A stretch of DNA of 64,000 nucleotides from Marinobacterium rhizophilum DSM 18822 (GCF_000378045.1 NZ_KB899099.1:1-64000), one strand, 5' to 3'. Positions 26,320 through 36,103 are shown, counted from the first letter of the stretch. Notes: generated from the letters alone by a model not told the origin. Program-made: numbers and translations.

Positions 26320-27450
26320 TCAGTATTCCACCACCACGTCGCCCTGGGGCACGCTGCAGCAGGACAGGATGTAGCCTTCGGCGACGTCCTCGTCGGTAAT
26401 GCCGCCGTTGTGCGACATTTCAACCTCACCGGAAATCTTCATCACCTTGCAGGTACCGCAGATGCCCATGCCGCACGCCTTGGGAATGTGCAAGCCGAGT
26501 TTGGAAGCGGCCGCGTGCACGGTTTCGCCCGGAATGATCTGGACACTTTTGCCAGTGCTGGCGAAATCGACACGCAGCAAGTCCGACGCTTGGATGGCAT
26601 CGGCCTCTTCCTGCGCCAGCTCGGCGAACTCCTCCACATCTTCCTGCACGTCGACCGGGGTCGCACCGAAGGATTCCTCGTGGTAATGCTTCATGTCGAA
26701 GCCGTTTTGCTCAAGCAGATGCTTGACGGCGTTCATGTAAGGGGTGGGGCCGCAGCAGTAAACTTCCCGCTCCATGAAATCCGGCGCCATCAGTTCGAGC
26801 ATCTGTTTGGTCAGATAGCCGCGGAAGCCAGCCCAGGCCTCGCCCAGCTTGTCGCTCTGCTCGCAGACGATATGCATCTTGAACTCGGGAATCCGCGAGA
26901 AGATATGCTCCAGCTCGCGATGGTAAATGATGTCTTTCGGCGAGCGAGCACTATGAATGAATTCCACGTCCACGGCGGAGTTGGTGTCAAAGTACCAGCG
27001 CATCATCGACATCAGCGGGGTGATCCCCACACCGCCGGAGAGCATCAGCACCTTTTCAGCCGGGAAGTCGATACAGTTGAACTGACCGACGGGCCCGTGC
27101 ACCGCCAGTTCGTAACCTTCGATCATGTTGTCGTGCAGCCAGTTGGATACCAGGCCACCCGGCGCGCGCTTGACGGTGATCGAGAAGCTGTAAGGTACCG
27201 ACGGCGAGCTGGAGATGGTATAGGAACGGAAGACCTGTTCCCCCTTGATCTCCAGTTCAAGCGTCACGAACTGACCGGGTTTGAAGAAGAACATCACCGG
27301 CTGCTCCGCCATGAAGCAGAACGTCTTGACGTCCCAGGTTTCCTGGATCACCTTGACGCAGCGCACAACGTGGCGCCCGTTGCTCCAGGACTGGGTAGTA
27401 ATCGGATTCAGCGCATTGGTATTCAGCAGGCTGACAGAAGTATTATTCAT
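26320..27450 (-). CDS. gbcB: glycine betaine monooxygenase, reductase subunit
   Basis: The 376-residue protein is a flavin reductase fused to a plant-type ferredoxin. The FAD site is RSYTISSSP, the NAD(P) site GGVGITPLMS, and the C-terminal [2Fe-2S] cluster uses C326, C331 and C334 (CGMGICGTC) plus a Cys near 364. It passes electrons from NAD(P)H to GbcA for oxidative removal of the first methyl group of betaine. It is divergent from gbcA across a 571-bp regulatory gap. The identification rests on the fused layout plus the gbcA neighbour. Confidence 0.9.
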   Translation of the reverse strand: MNNTSVSLLNTNALNPITTQSWSNGRHVVRCVKVIQETWDVKTFCFMAEQPVMFFFKPGQFVTLELEIKGEQVFRSYTISSSPSVPYSFSITVKRAPGGLVSNWLHDNMIEGYELAVHGPVGQFNCIDFPAEKVLMLSGGVGITPLMSMMRWYFDTNSAVDVEFIHSARSPKDIIYHRELEHIFSRIPEFKMHIVCEQSDKLGEAWAGFRGYLTKQMLELMAPDFMEREVYCCGPTPYMNAVKHLLEQNGFDMKHYHEESFGATPVDVQEDVEEFAELAQEEADAIQASDLLRVDFASTGKSVQIIPGETVHAAASKLGLHIPKACGMGICGTCKVMKISGEVEMSHNGGITDEDVAEGYILSCCSVPQGDVVVEY

Positions 27451-27581
27451 GTGACTTATCTCGTGTTGTCCGCAGACTCGGGTTGGCGTTTGTTATTCAC
27501 CTGTCAACAACCGGTAATCCGTACCTGGCTGTCCGTCACCACCACAAACGTATGCATTCGTGCCTGTTTCGTGGGGCTTAC

Positions 27582-27620
27582 ATTGGCCTGCGGCCAATAA
27601 CGACACATCCCGGTGTCGTT
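27582..27620. promoter_or_regulatory. paired inverted repeats in the gbcB-gbcA intergenic region
   Basis: Two perfect hairpins are adjacent: ATTGGCC-TGC-GGCCAAT (27582-27598) and AACGACAC-ATCCCG-GTGTCGTT (27599-27620). The same gap (27451-28021) has TGTTTACGACA (27750-27760) and its near mirror TGTCGCAAACA (27829-27839), and the pair ATTTATCTG (27764-27772) / CAGATAAAT (27838-27846). Repeated TGTCG-type half sites suggest operators for the betaine regulator or another protein; no consensus was tested. No gene was seen in the gap. Confidence 0.5.
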
Positions 27621-28021
27621 TAAAAAGACGCCGGACCAATGACCAGCAGGACACACAGGTTTCAATTACCCCATGCGCCCTTCGCCAGTCACTTGCCCGT
27701 GTTCATATTATGGCGCCATTGTCATCCCGACGCAGCCTCGCCATTTAGCTGTTTACGACAAAAATTTATCTGAACCAACCACCGCGGGCCCGGCAGAACA
27801 ACAGGACGTCGAAAAGACAGCGATTATGTGTCGCAAACAGATAAATACCAAAGCCGGCCAAGGCGCACTATGCTTCCCATGGATGCCCGAACTAATGGCC
27901 CATTTATACGGCACAGCGCTGACGGCGGGGAAACCTAGGGCGGCGACTGAACTGACCTAAACAAGATTCTCACAGGCACGCCCATTGGGGGCTGCACCGG
28001 TGAATTGAGGATTAGCACCAA

Positions 28022-29293
28022 ATGAACCAGAACGACCTTCTCAACACCACCTATGCCGACGTCGATACCGCGCGCAAAGAAATGGACAGTCTGCTGAAAA
28101 GCCGCGAGCCCAACTACTCCCTGCCGCGCCCGCTTTACAACGACCCGCACATGTTCCGGGTCGATATGGAAGAAATCTTCCAAAAGGAATGGCTGTTCGT
28201 CGGCATGACCAGTGAGCTTCCGAAAAAGGGCGACTACATCACCGTCGAGATCGGTCAGAACCCGGTGCTTGTTGTGCGTGATGCCGACGGCTCCGTTAAT
28301 GCCTTTCACAACACCTGCCGTCACCGCGGTTCGCGTCTGTGTTCACAGCACCGCGGCAAGGTCGCCAACCTGGTCTGCCCGTATCACCAGTGGACTTACG
28401 ACCTGAAAGGCAACCTGCTGTTCGCTGGCACCGACATGGGCACTGGCTTCGACAAGTCCCAGCACGGCCTGAAAAAGGCGTTCTGCAAGACTGGCGGCGG
28501 CTTCATCTTCGTTTGCCTCGGCAAGGAAGAGCCGGAAGGCGACTTCGACGAGTTCCTGGCCACCCTCGACGAATACATGGAACCGTACGACGTGGAGAAC
28601 ACCAAGCTGGCGGTGGAATCCAACATGCACGAACAGGCCAACTGGAAGCTGGTTCTCGAGAACAACCGCGAGTGCTACCACTGTGCCGGCAACCACCCGG
28701 AACTGCTGAACACCCTGCTGGAGTGGGACGATACCAACGACCCGCGTGCAAGCGAGGAGTTCCTGGCCCAGTACAATCGCCAGGCAGCAGAATGGGACGC
28801 CGAAGGCATTCCCCATCATCACAAGAACTTCGGCGTGCGCAACCGTATCGTGCGGATGCCGCTGAAGGAAGGCACCGAGGTCATGACCATCGACGGCAGC
28901 ACCGGTTGCGAAAAACTGATGGGGCGCATCAAGAACCGTCACCTGGGCTCGATGCGTATCCTGCACCTGCCGAACTCCTGGAACCACATGCAGAGCGATC
29001 ACTTCATCGTCTTCCGCGTGCTGCCGATCTCGGCCCAGGAATCCCTGGTCACCACCAAGTGGTTCGTGCACAAGGATGCGGTTGAAGGCGTGGATTACGA
29101 CACCGCCAAGCTGCGCCAGGTCTGGGATGCCACCAACGAGCAGGACCGCCAGCTGGGTGAAGAGAACCAGCGCGGCATCAACTCCCTGGCCTACCAGCCG
29201 GGCCCCTACTCCGAGACCTTCGAGTTCGGCGTGATCAACTTCCTGGACTGGTACAGCGATACCATGCAGAAGAACCTCGAAACCAAGAGCTAA
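28022..29293 (+). CDS. gbcA: glycine betaine monooxygenase, Rieske oxygenase subunit
   Basis: The 423-residue protein is a Rieske-type ring-hydroxylating oxygenase alpha subunit. The [2Fe-2S] ligands are C99, H101, C119 and H122 (CRHRG...CPYHQW), and the catalytic domain has the mononuclear-iron motif ENNRECYHCAGNHPEL. It removes a methyl group from glycine betaine to give dimethylglycine and formaldehyde. It pairs with divergent gbcB and ends at a strong terminator. Confidence 0.93.
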   Translation: MNQNDLLNTTYADVDTARKEMDSLLKSREPNYSLPRPLYNDPHMFRVDMEEIFQKEWLFVGMTSELPKKGDYITVEIGQNPVLVVRDADGSVNAFHNTCRHRGSRLCSQHRGKVANLVCPYHQWTYDLKGNLLFAGTDMGTGFDKSQHGLKKAFCKTGGGFIFVCLGKEEPEGDFDEFLATLDEYMEPYDVENTKLAVESNMHEQANWKLVLENNRECYHCAGNHPELLNTLLEWDDTNDPRASEEFLAQYNRQAAEWDAEGIPHHHKNFGVRNRIVRMPLKEGTEVMTIDGSTGCEKLMGRIKNRHLGSMRILHLPNSWNHMQSDHFIVFRVLPISAQESLVTTKWFVHKDAVEGVDYDTAKLRQVWDATNEQDRQLGEENQRGINSLAYQPGPYSETFEFGVINFLDWYSDTMQKNLETKS

Positions 29294-29310
29294 ATGCTCG
29301 ATCCGCCACG

Positions 29311-29335
29311 AAAGCCCGCATCTGCGGGCTTTTTT
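29311..29335 (+). terminator. gbcA intrinsic terminator
   Basis: AAAGCCCGC-ATCT-GCGGGCTTT followed by TTTTG, 18 bases after the gbcA stop. Confidence 0.93.
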
Positions 29336-29451
29336 GTTTCTTTGCTGCCCACGAGGCTCGTTGCGACTCGTCAAATCATTGGGTTTAAGGCGGTCGCCTT
29401 AAACCCGACACCGGCGGTTTCGGGTGTCGCATTATGCCAACTGGAACCATT

Positions 29452-29545
29452 CGATCTGCAATACGCTCGATATTGCGGGTTCCGCGATGCCCATACATCG
29501 CAGAAAACGCTCAACCTCGTCGCGATACATCGCTGCACCTACCCT
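29452..29545 (+). repeat. intergenic repeat, left copy
   Basis: This copy shares an ordered set of anchors with 36010-36103 at identical spacing: CGATCT, then TCCGCGATGCCC 29 bases later, 36 intervening bases, and ATCGCTGCRCC. It lies in the 403-bp gap between gbcA and the fhuF-like gene, which also has a Fur-box-like site and otherwise shows no gene. Confidence 0.6.
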
Positions 29546-29564
29546 CCGCCTTACGCGCATTAAT

Positions 29565-29583
29565 ATAAATACGAATCATTGTC
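29565..29583 (+). promoter_or_regulatory. Fur-box-like site upstream of the iron-reductase gene
   Basis: The 19-mer ATAAATACGAATCATTGTC matches the GATAATGATAATCATTATC consensus at 12 of 19 positions, with AATCATT exact. It lies 114 bp before the fhuF-like start. Confidence 0.5.
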
Positions 29584-29696
29584 ATTACCTTTATCATGAG
29601 ATATTCTGCTTCGCCAGCGATCACCGGTTTCAGATTCAGGCGCCCCGGTGATTCCAGTTCCGGCTGACGCGTCCTCAGCCCCGTAGCGGCAATGCC

Positions 29697-30458
29697 ATGC
29701 AAACCTGCGCAGAACTGACAGACCTTATGGCGCGAGCCTCCGAGCTGGTGCCCGCGCTGCAAGGGCGTGTCGGGTTACCGCAACCCGGCGAGATCGTGAC
29801 CGACGGCGATGACCACGGTGTTATCGAATCCCTGCTGGAACACCACCGGCGACACCACCCGGAAGCCGGCCCGCATTACTGGTCGATCCACTGCTGGGCA
29901 CTGTTGATCTGGCAGCCGGTGATCATCAGCCTGGTCAGCGTACACGTGCTCGAGCGCAGCATCGTGCTGCGTCGCCTGGCACAACAAGCCGCCGACGGCA
30001 TGGTCGCCGGCTACAGCCTGCCGCCACAGCCACTTGAGCCCGGCCCGACGGATACGCTGATTCAGCGCACCGCCCTGGAACTGCGCTCGCTCTGTGAGCT
30101 GCTACTGACTCAGCTGTCCCGGCACACCCGGCACACCCGGGTCAATCCGGTTCTGGCCCGACGCCTGCTCGCCGACCGGGTGCTGGCGACGCTGCTGTAC
30201 TTGCTGCAGTCACGAGCGAAGATCGATAACGCGCACATCGAATCGCTTGGGCGCCAGTGGCTATCGGCGCTGTCGCTGGAACGAGCCAGCGACCTGATGG
30301 TCATCGAACTGCCGGGGGGCTGCCGCCTGGCACTGGATCGCAAGGGCTGCTGTCAGCATTACCGCCGCAAGGACGGCAGCCTCTGCGCGAGCTGCCCGCG
30401 ACAGCGACGCGAGGTCCGTATCGAACGATTGCAACAACAATGGAGCCAGGATGCTTGA
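29697..30458 (+). CDS. FhuF-like siderophore-iron reductase
   Basis: The 253-residue protein has the FhuF C-terminal [2Fe-2S] signature, CC-x10-C-x2-C (C218, C219, C230, C233). FhuF-type proteins reduce hydroxamate-bound Fe3+ in the cytoplasm so that iron is released from the siderophore. The start at 29697 has only a weak ribosome site. It overlaps the next gene (ABC ATPase) by eight bases and heads the uptake operon. Confidence 0.87.
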   Translation: MQTCAELTDLMARASELVPALQGRVGLPQPGEIVTDGDDHGVIESLLEHHRRHHPEAGPHYWSIHCWALLIWQPVIISLVSVHVLERSIVLRRLAQQAADGMVAGYSLPPQPLEPGPTDTLIQRTALELRSLCELLLTQLSRHTRHTRVNPVLARRLLADRVLATLLYLLQSRAKIDNAHIESLGRQWLSALSLERASDLMVIELPGGCRLALDRKGCCQHYRRKDGSLCASCPRQRREVRIERLQQQWSQDA

Positions 30459-31218
30459 GCTCAATAACATCCGCGTGCACCGCCAGGGACGCACGATCCT
30501 GAGCCTCGATCGGCTAAGCCTGGCCGCCGACGAGTTCAGCGTGATCCTGGGCCATAATGGCTCGGGCAAATCGACACTGATGAACCTGCTGGCACGCCAG
30601 CTCCAGCCCGACGAAGGCGCGCTGTGCCTCGACGGCAAAGCGCTGACGGCCTGGTCGCAACGCGCCTTCGCACGCCGCATCGCGTTTTTGCCCCAGCGCC
30701 TGCCGGAAGTGGCGGGGCTGAACGTCCGCGAGCTGGTGCGTCTGGGGCGCTTTCCCTGGCGAGGCCTGCTCGGTCGCTGGCAGGCAGACGATCACGCCAT
30801 CGTCGACGCAGCGATGCAGCAGACCGACGTCGCCCACTACGCCGATCATATGACCGACCTGCTGTCCGGCGGCGAACGCCAGCGCGCCTGGGTGGCAATG
30901 CTGCTGGCGCAGCAGTCGCCGCTGTTACTGCTCGACGAACCCACTTCGGCGCTGGACCTGTCCCATCAGTATGAGCTCATGGCCCTGTTGCGCCGCCTCA
31001 ATCGCGAGACTGGCCGCGGCGTGGTGGTCATCCTGCACGACATCAACCTGGCCGTACGCCATGCCGACCGCGTCCTGGCACTGAAGCAGGGCCGCCTCGC
31101 CTTTGACGGCACGCCGGACGCGCTGCTAAGCGAAGAACGCCTCTCGGCACTCTACGACATCGATATTCGCCTGTGCCCGCATCCCAGCCAACCCGAACAG
31201 GTCGCCGTCGTCGCCTGA
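30451..31218 (+). CDS. iron-siderophore ABC importer, ATPase (FhuC/FecE-type)
   Basis: The 255-residue ATPase shows Walker A GHNGSGKST, signature LSGGERQR and Walker B LLLLDEPTSALD, the FepC/FhuC type. It powers import from the periplasm through the FhuB-like permease encoded two genes downstream. Together with the binding protein it forms the inner-membrane siderophore importer. Confidence 0.93.
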   Translation: MLELNNIRVHRQGRTILSLDRLSLAADEFSVILGHNGSGKSTLMNLLARQLQPDEGALCLDGKALTAWSQRAFARRIAFLPQRLPEVAGLNVRELVRLGRFPWRGLLGRWQADDHAIVDAAMQQTDVAHYADHMTDLLSGGERQRAWVAMLLAQQSPLLLLDEPTSALDLSHQYELMALLRRLNRETGRGVVVILHDINLAVRHADRVLALKQGRLAFDGTPDALLSEERLSALYDIDIRLCPHPSQPEQVAVVA

Positions 31219-31240
31219 TCCACCAGCCCAGGACTCATCC

Positions 31241-32149
31241 ATGCCCCGCCTGCTCCATTCGACACTGCTGTTCATCGTTATGCTGTTCGCCCGGCCGGGC
31301 TTTGCCGCCGAGGTCGAGGACAGTCTCGGCGTGCACCACTTCGCACAACCCGCCCAGCGGGTCGTAACACTGAACTGGGGGGCCACCGAGGAAGTGATCG
31401 AACTAGGCGTCACCCCGGTCGGCATCGCTGAAATCCAGGGCTATCGTGACTGGGTGGTACGTCCGGTTATTAAGGGTGACAGCGTCGACGTCGGCACCCG
31501 TGCCGAACCCAATATCGAGCGCATCGCGGAACTTACGCCGGACCTGATCGTGGTCGGCACCATGCAGCGCGATATGGTCGAGCGGCTATCGCGCATTGCG
31601 CCGGTGCTCTATTTCGATAATTACCGCATCGACCATGATAACCACCAGGCCGTGCTGAAGGCCTTTCGCCAGCTGGCGCGCGCACTGGGGCGCGAGACGG
31701 CAGCCGAACAGCGCCTAGTCCACCGGGCAGCGCGGCTCGAGGAACTGAAACGGCAGCTGCATTCACACTACGGCGACTCTCTGCCAAACGTGACCGCGGT
31801 ACGTTTTATCGATACCGCCCATGTTCGCGTGTACGGTGACAATTCCATGGCCCAGGTTGCCTTGCAGGCACTGGGGCTGGCGTCAGCGTTGCCGCTACCC
31901 CGCAGTACCTGGGGCCAGACCCAGAAGGCAATCACGGACCTGGCCGTTATCGACGACGGAATCCTGCTCTACATCGAGCCATTCACCAAAGCCGACGCCT
32001 TGTTCTCGATGCCGCTCTGGCAGATCATGCCCTTCGTCAGGAACCAGCACATCGCCGCCGTCGAGCCGGTCTGGACCTACGGCGGTGCCCTGTCGGTACA
32101 GTACCTCGCCGAAGCATTCTGCCACGCCCTGCTGCAGCTGGAACCATGA
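31241..32149 (+). CDS. iron-siderophore ABC importer, periplasmic binding protein (FhuD-type)
   Basis: The 302-residue protein has a cleavable signal peptide (hydrophobic to ~residue 23, GFAA), no lipobox, and the class III binding-protein fold typical of FhuD and FecB. Landmarks are RVVTLNWGATEEVIELG near residue 40 and the LTPDLIVVGTMQ block. The start overlaps no gene. It overlaps the permease gene by four bases. Confidence 0.9.
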   Translation: MPRLLHSTLLFIVMLFARPGFAAEVEDSLGVHHFAQPAQRVVTLNWGATEEVIELGVTPVGIAEIQGYRDWVVRPVIKGDSVDVGTRAEPNIERIAELTPDLIVVGTMQRDMVERLSRIAPVLYFDNYRIDHDNHQAVLKAFRQLARALGRETAAEQRLVHRAARLEELKRQLHSHYGDSLPNVTAVRFIDTAHVRVYGDNSMAQVALQALGLASALPLPRSTWGQTQKAITDLAVIDDGILLYIEPFTKADALFSMPLWQIMPFVRNQHIAAVEPVWTYGGALSVQYLAEAFCHALLQLEP

Positions 32150-34107
32150 TCCGACGCTACTGCATTACCGCCGCGCTGCTGGCGCTGATGGCACTGTTGC
32201 ACCTGCAGCTTGAAACCGACCTGTCGCTGGGCAGCCAGGGGGCGCTGCTGCTGGGCCAGCCGCCCGCGAGTTTCGCCGACTTCCAGTACCATTTCGCCAG
32301 CCTGCCACGCCTGGTGCTGGCGCTGCTGATCGGTGCGTCAATGGGTCTTATCGGCAGCCTGCTGCAACAACTGCTGCAGAACGCTCTGGTCTCGCCGATG
32401 ACCCTGGGCGCCACCTCCGGTGCCTGGTTCGGCCTGCTGGTTGCGACTATCGCCTGGCCGGCGTTCGCCGCCGAACACGGTGAATGGGCGGCGATTCTCG
32501 GTGCCGCGCTGGCGGTATTGCTGGTCATGACGATCGCTGGCCGCCACGGCCTGAGGGGGCTACCAGTGGTACTGGCGGGCATGGCGGTCAACCTGCTGTT
32601 CGGCGCGCTGGCCTTTGGCCTGGTACTGCTGCACGACCAGTACGCCCGCGACGTCTTTATCTGGGGCTCCGGTAACCTGGCCCAGACGGACTGGCACTGG
32701 GTGCAGTGGCTGGCACCCCGTCTGCTGCCGATACTGCTGTTGCTGCTGATCGCCCCGCGCCCGTTGACGCTGCTGCGCCTGGGCGACGGCGGCGCCCGCG
32801 GCCGAGGCCTGAGCCTGTTGCCGGTGATGGTGATCCTGCTGGTACTGGTGCTCTGGCTCACCGCGGTCTCAATCACCGCGGCTGGCCTGATCGGCTTCAT
32901 CGGCCTGCTGACGCCGAACCTGGCGCGCATGCTGGGTTGCCGCAGCGCCCGCGACGAGCTCTGTTACAGCCTGCTGCTCGGCGCACTGCTGCTACTCGCC
33001 ACCGACGCCATCGCACTGGCCTTCAGCCAGTGGTCCGCGAACCTGGTGCCCACCGGTGCCGCGGCAGCCCTGATTGGCGCGCCGGCACTGATCTGGCTGT
33101 CACGCCATCGTCTCGCCGCCGGTGACCAGGAAGTCAGCCGCATGCCGGCAGGCCGGCTCGAGCTGCCGCGCCGTATCTGGTTGCTGATTGCCCTGGCCCT
33201 GCTGATAGCGGTGCTGGCGTCAGTGGCCCTGGGCCCGGCAGCCGCGGGCTGGCACTTGCAGTGGCCTGACGCCCTGGTCTGGTCGCTGCGCTGGCCCCGT
33301 ATCCTCGCGGCCGCGGCGGCGGGCCTGGGACTCGCGATTGCCGGCGTCATGCTGCAGCGGCTGATCCGCAATCCGCTTGCCAGTCCCGACATTCTCGGCC
33401 TCTCGGCCGGTGCAACGCTGGCACTGGTGATCGCCGCCATGGTTTTCGGAGGCTCGATACGCGCCGCCGGCCCGCTGATCGCCTTTGCCGGCAGCCTGAC
33501 GATTCTGCTGCTCCTGCTGCTGCTCGGGCGCCGTCACCGATACGCGCCTGGCATTATGGCGTTGATGGGCATATCCCTGGCGGCACTGCTTGATGCCGTT
33601 CTGCGCTTTACCCTGGCCACCAGCAGCGAAGATGCCGTCGCCCTGATCGGCTGGCTGTCGGGTTCCACCTACCGGGTCTCCGAATCCGAGGCCCTGCTGT
33701 TGAGCGTTGGCGTTCTGATCACCGGCGCGCTCAGCCTGGCCTGCCAGCGGGCGCTTACGCTGATATCCATCAGCGAGGGCATCGCCGCGGGCCGCGGTCT
33801 CAACCTGGCCCGCAGCCGCATTCTGCTGCTAACGCTGGTATCGCTGATCTGCGCCCTGGTCACCTCAGTAATGGGACCGGTCGCCTTCGTCGGCCTGCTG
33901 GCGCCGCACATGGCAACCCTGCTCGGCGCCCGCAAGGCACTGCCACAGTTGCTGCTGGCCGCTGTTCTGGGACTGTTGCTGATGCTGCTGTCCGACTGGC
34001 TGGGTCGAGTGATCATCTATCCGATGCAGATACCCGCCGGCCTGATCGCCTCAATCATCGGCGGCAGCTATTTCGTCTGGCTGCTGGCGCGTCGCCGTCT
34101 CGCCTGA
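32146..34107 (+). CDS. iron-siderophore ABC importer, fused double-length permease (FhuB-type)
   Basis: At 653 residues the protein is two FecCD-type permease halves in one chain: each half has about ten helices and a conserved cytoplasmic ATPase-contact loop (ITAAGLIGFIGLLTPNLARM in the first, SVMGPVAFVGLLAPHMA in the second). FhuB for ferric hydroxamates has this fused form, while most ferric-siderophore permeases are heterodimers. That agrees with the hydroxamate biosynthesis genes further right. Confidence 0.93.
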   Translation: MIRRYCITAALLALMALLHLQLETDLSLGSQGALLLGQPPASFADFQYHFASLPRLVLALLIGASMGLIGSLLQQLLQNALVSPMTLGATSGAWFGLLVATIAWPAFAAEHGEWAAILGAALAVLLVMTIAGRHGLRGLPVVLAGMAVNLLFGALAFGLVLLHDQYARDVFIWGSGNLAQTDWHWVQWLAPRLLPILLLLLIAPRPLTLLRLGDGGARGRGLSLLPVMVILLVLVLWLTAVSITAAGLIGFIGLLTPNLARMLGCRSARDELCYSLLLGALLLLATDAIALAFSQWSANLVPTGAAAALIGAPALIWLSRHRLAAGDQEVSRMPAGRLELPRRIWLLIALALLIAVLASVALGPAAAGWHLQWPDALVWSLRWPRILAAAAAGLGLAIAGVMLQRLIRNPLASPDILGLSAGATLALVIAAMVFGGSIRAAGPLIAFAGSLTILLLLLLLGRRHRYAPGIMALMGISLAALLDAVLRFTLATSSEDAVALIGWLSGSTYRVSESEALLLSVGVLITGALSLACQRALTLISISEGIAAGRGLNLARSRILLLTLVSLICALVTSVMGPVAFVGLLAPHMATLLGARKALPQLLLAAVLGLLLMLLSDWLGRVIIYPMQIPAGLIASIIGGSYFVWLLARRRLA

Positions 34108-34125
34108 CCTTTTTCAAGGACCTTT

Positions 34126-35955
34126 ATGTTTCGCTATTTCGAATGCCTGACCCCGCCGTTTCCCGAAGGCCCGGCACAACAGCCGCCGGGCACCCTGCTG
34201 GCCTTCTGCCGTCACTACAGCCAGGGCTATGAAAAGGCCCTGATGGTACTGGCGCTGTTCACGGTGATCATCGCCGGTATCGAGGTTGCCCTGTTCAACT
34301 TCCTTGGCCAGCTGGTCGACTGGCTCGGCAGCCACGATCCGGCAACGCTGCTGAGTGATGAAAGCGCCACGCTCTGGGGTATGGGGCTGCTGGTCCTGGT
34401 GGCCCTGCCACTGTCGGTGCTCGTCCATTCAATGCTGTTCCACCAGTCGCTGTTCGCCAATTACAGCATGGCGGTGCGCTGGCAGGCCCATCGCTACCTG
34501 CTGGGCCAGAGTTTCGACTTCTACCAGAACGAGTTCGCCGGCCGCATCGCCACCAAGGTGATGCAGACTTCGGAGTCGCTGCGTGAAACGGTAATGAAGC
34601 TGCTCGATGTGCTGCTCTACGTCGCGGTCTATCTGTCGGGCATGACGGCGCTCATCGTCGCCGCCGACTGGCGTCTGTCGCTGCCATTGCTGGGCTGGGT
34701 GGCCTGCTACACCCTGCTGCTGGCAGTCAACATTCCTCGCCTCAAGGCACGTGCCGCGACCCAGGCCGATGCCCAGTCCCAGATGACCGGCCGTATCGTC
34801 GACAGCTATACCAACTTCAACACGGTCAAGCTGTTCTCGCACTCCGAGCGCGAATCCGCCTACGCCCGCGCCAGCATGCAGGGCTTACTCGATGCGGTCT
34901 ATCCGCTGATGCGCCTGATCACCGGACTCAATATCTCGCTCTGGCTGCTCAACGCGCTGCTGATTTTCGCCACTGCGGCTTTGTCGATTCACCTCTGGAT
35001 GCAGGATGCGGTCAGCGCCGGCGCCATTACCATCGCCATCTCGCTGACCCTGCGCCTGAAGAGCCTGTCGCAGTTCATCATGTGGGAAATTGCCGCCCTG
35101 TTCCGCAATATCGGCACCCTGCAGGACGGTCTCGAGACCCTGTCCCAACCCCAGTCAGTACGGAATACCTCCAATGCCTGCACACTGAGGATCGGTGGCG
35201 GCGGCATTCATTTTGATGATATTGGCTTCGGCTACCACGCCGGCCAGGCCGTGATCGACGGTCTGACACTGGACATTCGTCCCGGCGAAAAAATCGGTAT
35301 CGTCGGCAGCTCCGGCGCCGGCAAGTCGACACTGGTGAACCTGCTGCTGCGGTTCTACGACCTGCGCCAAGGTCACATCCTCATCGATGGCCAGGACATC
35401 GCCAATGTCACCCAGGAGAGTCTGCGTGCCCACATCGGCATGGTCAGCCAGGATACCTCGCTGCTGCACCGCTCGGTGCGGGAGAATCTGCTCTACGGCA
35501 ATCCAGACGCCGACGAGGCGGCGATGATCGAGGCGGCCCGCAAGGCGCACATACACGATTTTATCGAAACGTTGTGCGATCCCGAAGGCCGCACCGGCTT
35601 CGACGTTCGCGTCGGCGAACGGGGCCTGAAGCTCTCCGGCGGCCAACGCCAGCGCATCGCCATTGCCCGGGTGCTGCTCAAAAACGCCCCGATACTGGTG
35701 CTCGACGAAGCAACCTCGGCACTGGATTCAGAAGTCGAAGCCGCGATCCAGGAAAACCTCGACGAGCTGATGCAGGGCAAGACGGTGATCGCGATCGCCC
35801 ACCGGCTGTCGACGATCGCGGCGCTCGACCGGCTGGTCGTGCTCGACCGGGGCCGCATCGTCGAGCAGGGCAGCCATGCCGAACTGCTGGCTCGCGGCGG
35901 GCGCTATGCCCAGCTCTGGCATCACCAGTGCGGCGGTTTCCTCGGCACCTCGTAG
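34126..35955 (+). CDS. ABC exporter half-transporter (MsbA-like)
   Basis: The 609-residue protein has six membrane helices (about 40-330) followed by an ATPase domain: Walker A VGSSGAGKST, signature LSGGQRQRIAI, Walker B ILVLDEATSALDSE. The fused layout is that of an exporter. It follows the FhuB-like gene after 18 bases with its own ribosome site (AAGGA). It may release siderophore or siderophore precursor; a role in iron release is a guess from context. Confidence 0.85.
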   Translation: MFRYFECLTPPFPEGPAQQPPGTLLAFCRHYSQGYEKALMVLALFTVIIAGIEVALFNFLGQLVDWLGSHDPATLLSDESATLWGMGLLVLVALPLSVLVHSMLFHQSLFANYSMAVRWQAHRYLLGQSFDFYQNEFAGRIATKVMQTSESLRETVMKLLDVLLYVAVYLSGMTALIVAADWRLSLPLLGWVACYTLLLAVNIPRLKARAATQADAQSQMTGRIVDSYTNFNTVKLFSHSERESAYARASMQGLLDAVYPLMRLITGLNISLWLLNALLIFATAALSIHLWMQDAVSAGAITIAISLTLRLKSLSQFIMWEIAALFRNIGTLQDGLETLSQPQSVRNTSNACTLRIGGGGIHFDDIGFGYHAGQAVIDGLTLDIRPGEKIGIVGSSGAGKSTLVNLLLRFYDLRQGHILIDGQDIANVTQESLRAHIGMVSQDTSLLHRSVRENLLYGNPDADEAAMIEAARKAHIHDFIETLCDPEGRTGFDVRVGERGLKLSGGQRQRIAIARVLLKNAPILVLDEATSALDSEVEAAIQENLDELMQGKTVIAIAHRLSTIAALDRLVVLDRGRIVEQGSHAELLARGGRYAQLWHHQCGGFLGTS

Positions 35956-36009
35956 GCGGGGTCAGCGGCCAATCCGCGCAACCCGACACAGGTGCCGCTT
36001 GCAGCGCAT

Positions 36010-36103
36010 CGATCTACACGACTATTGATTGACTGGGCTCCGCGATGCCCGCCCCACGTTGAGTACGTTATATCCGCAGCCAAAATATCGCTGCGCCCAT
36101 CCA
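36010..36103 (+). repeat. intergenic repeat, right copy
   Basis: Shares anchors CGATCT, TCCGCGATGCCC and ATCGCTGCRCC, in the same order and at the same distances, with the copy at 29452-29545. It lies in the 455-bp gap 35956-36410; the remainder of that gap has no gene. Confidence 0.6.
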
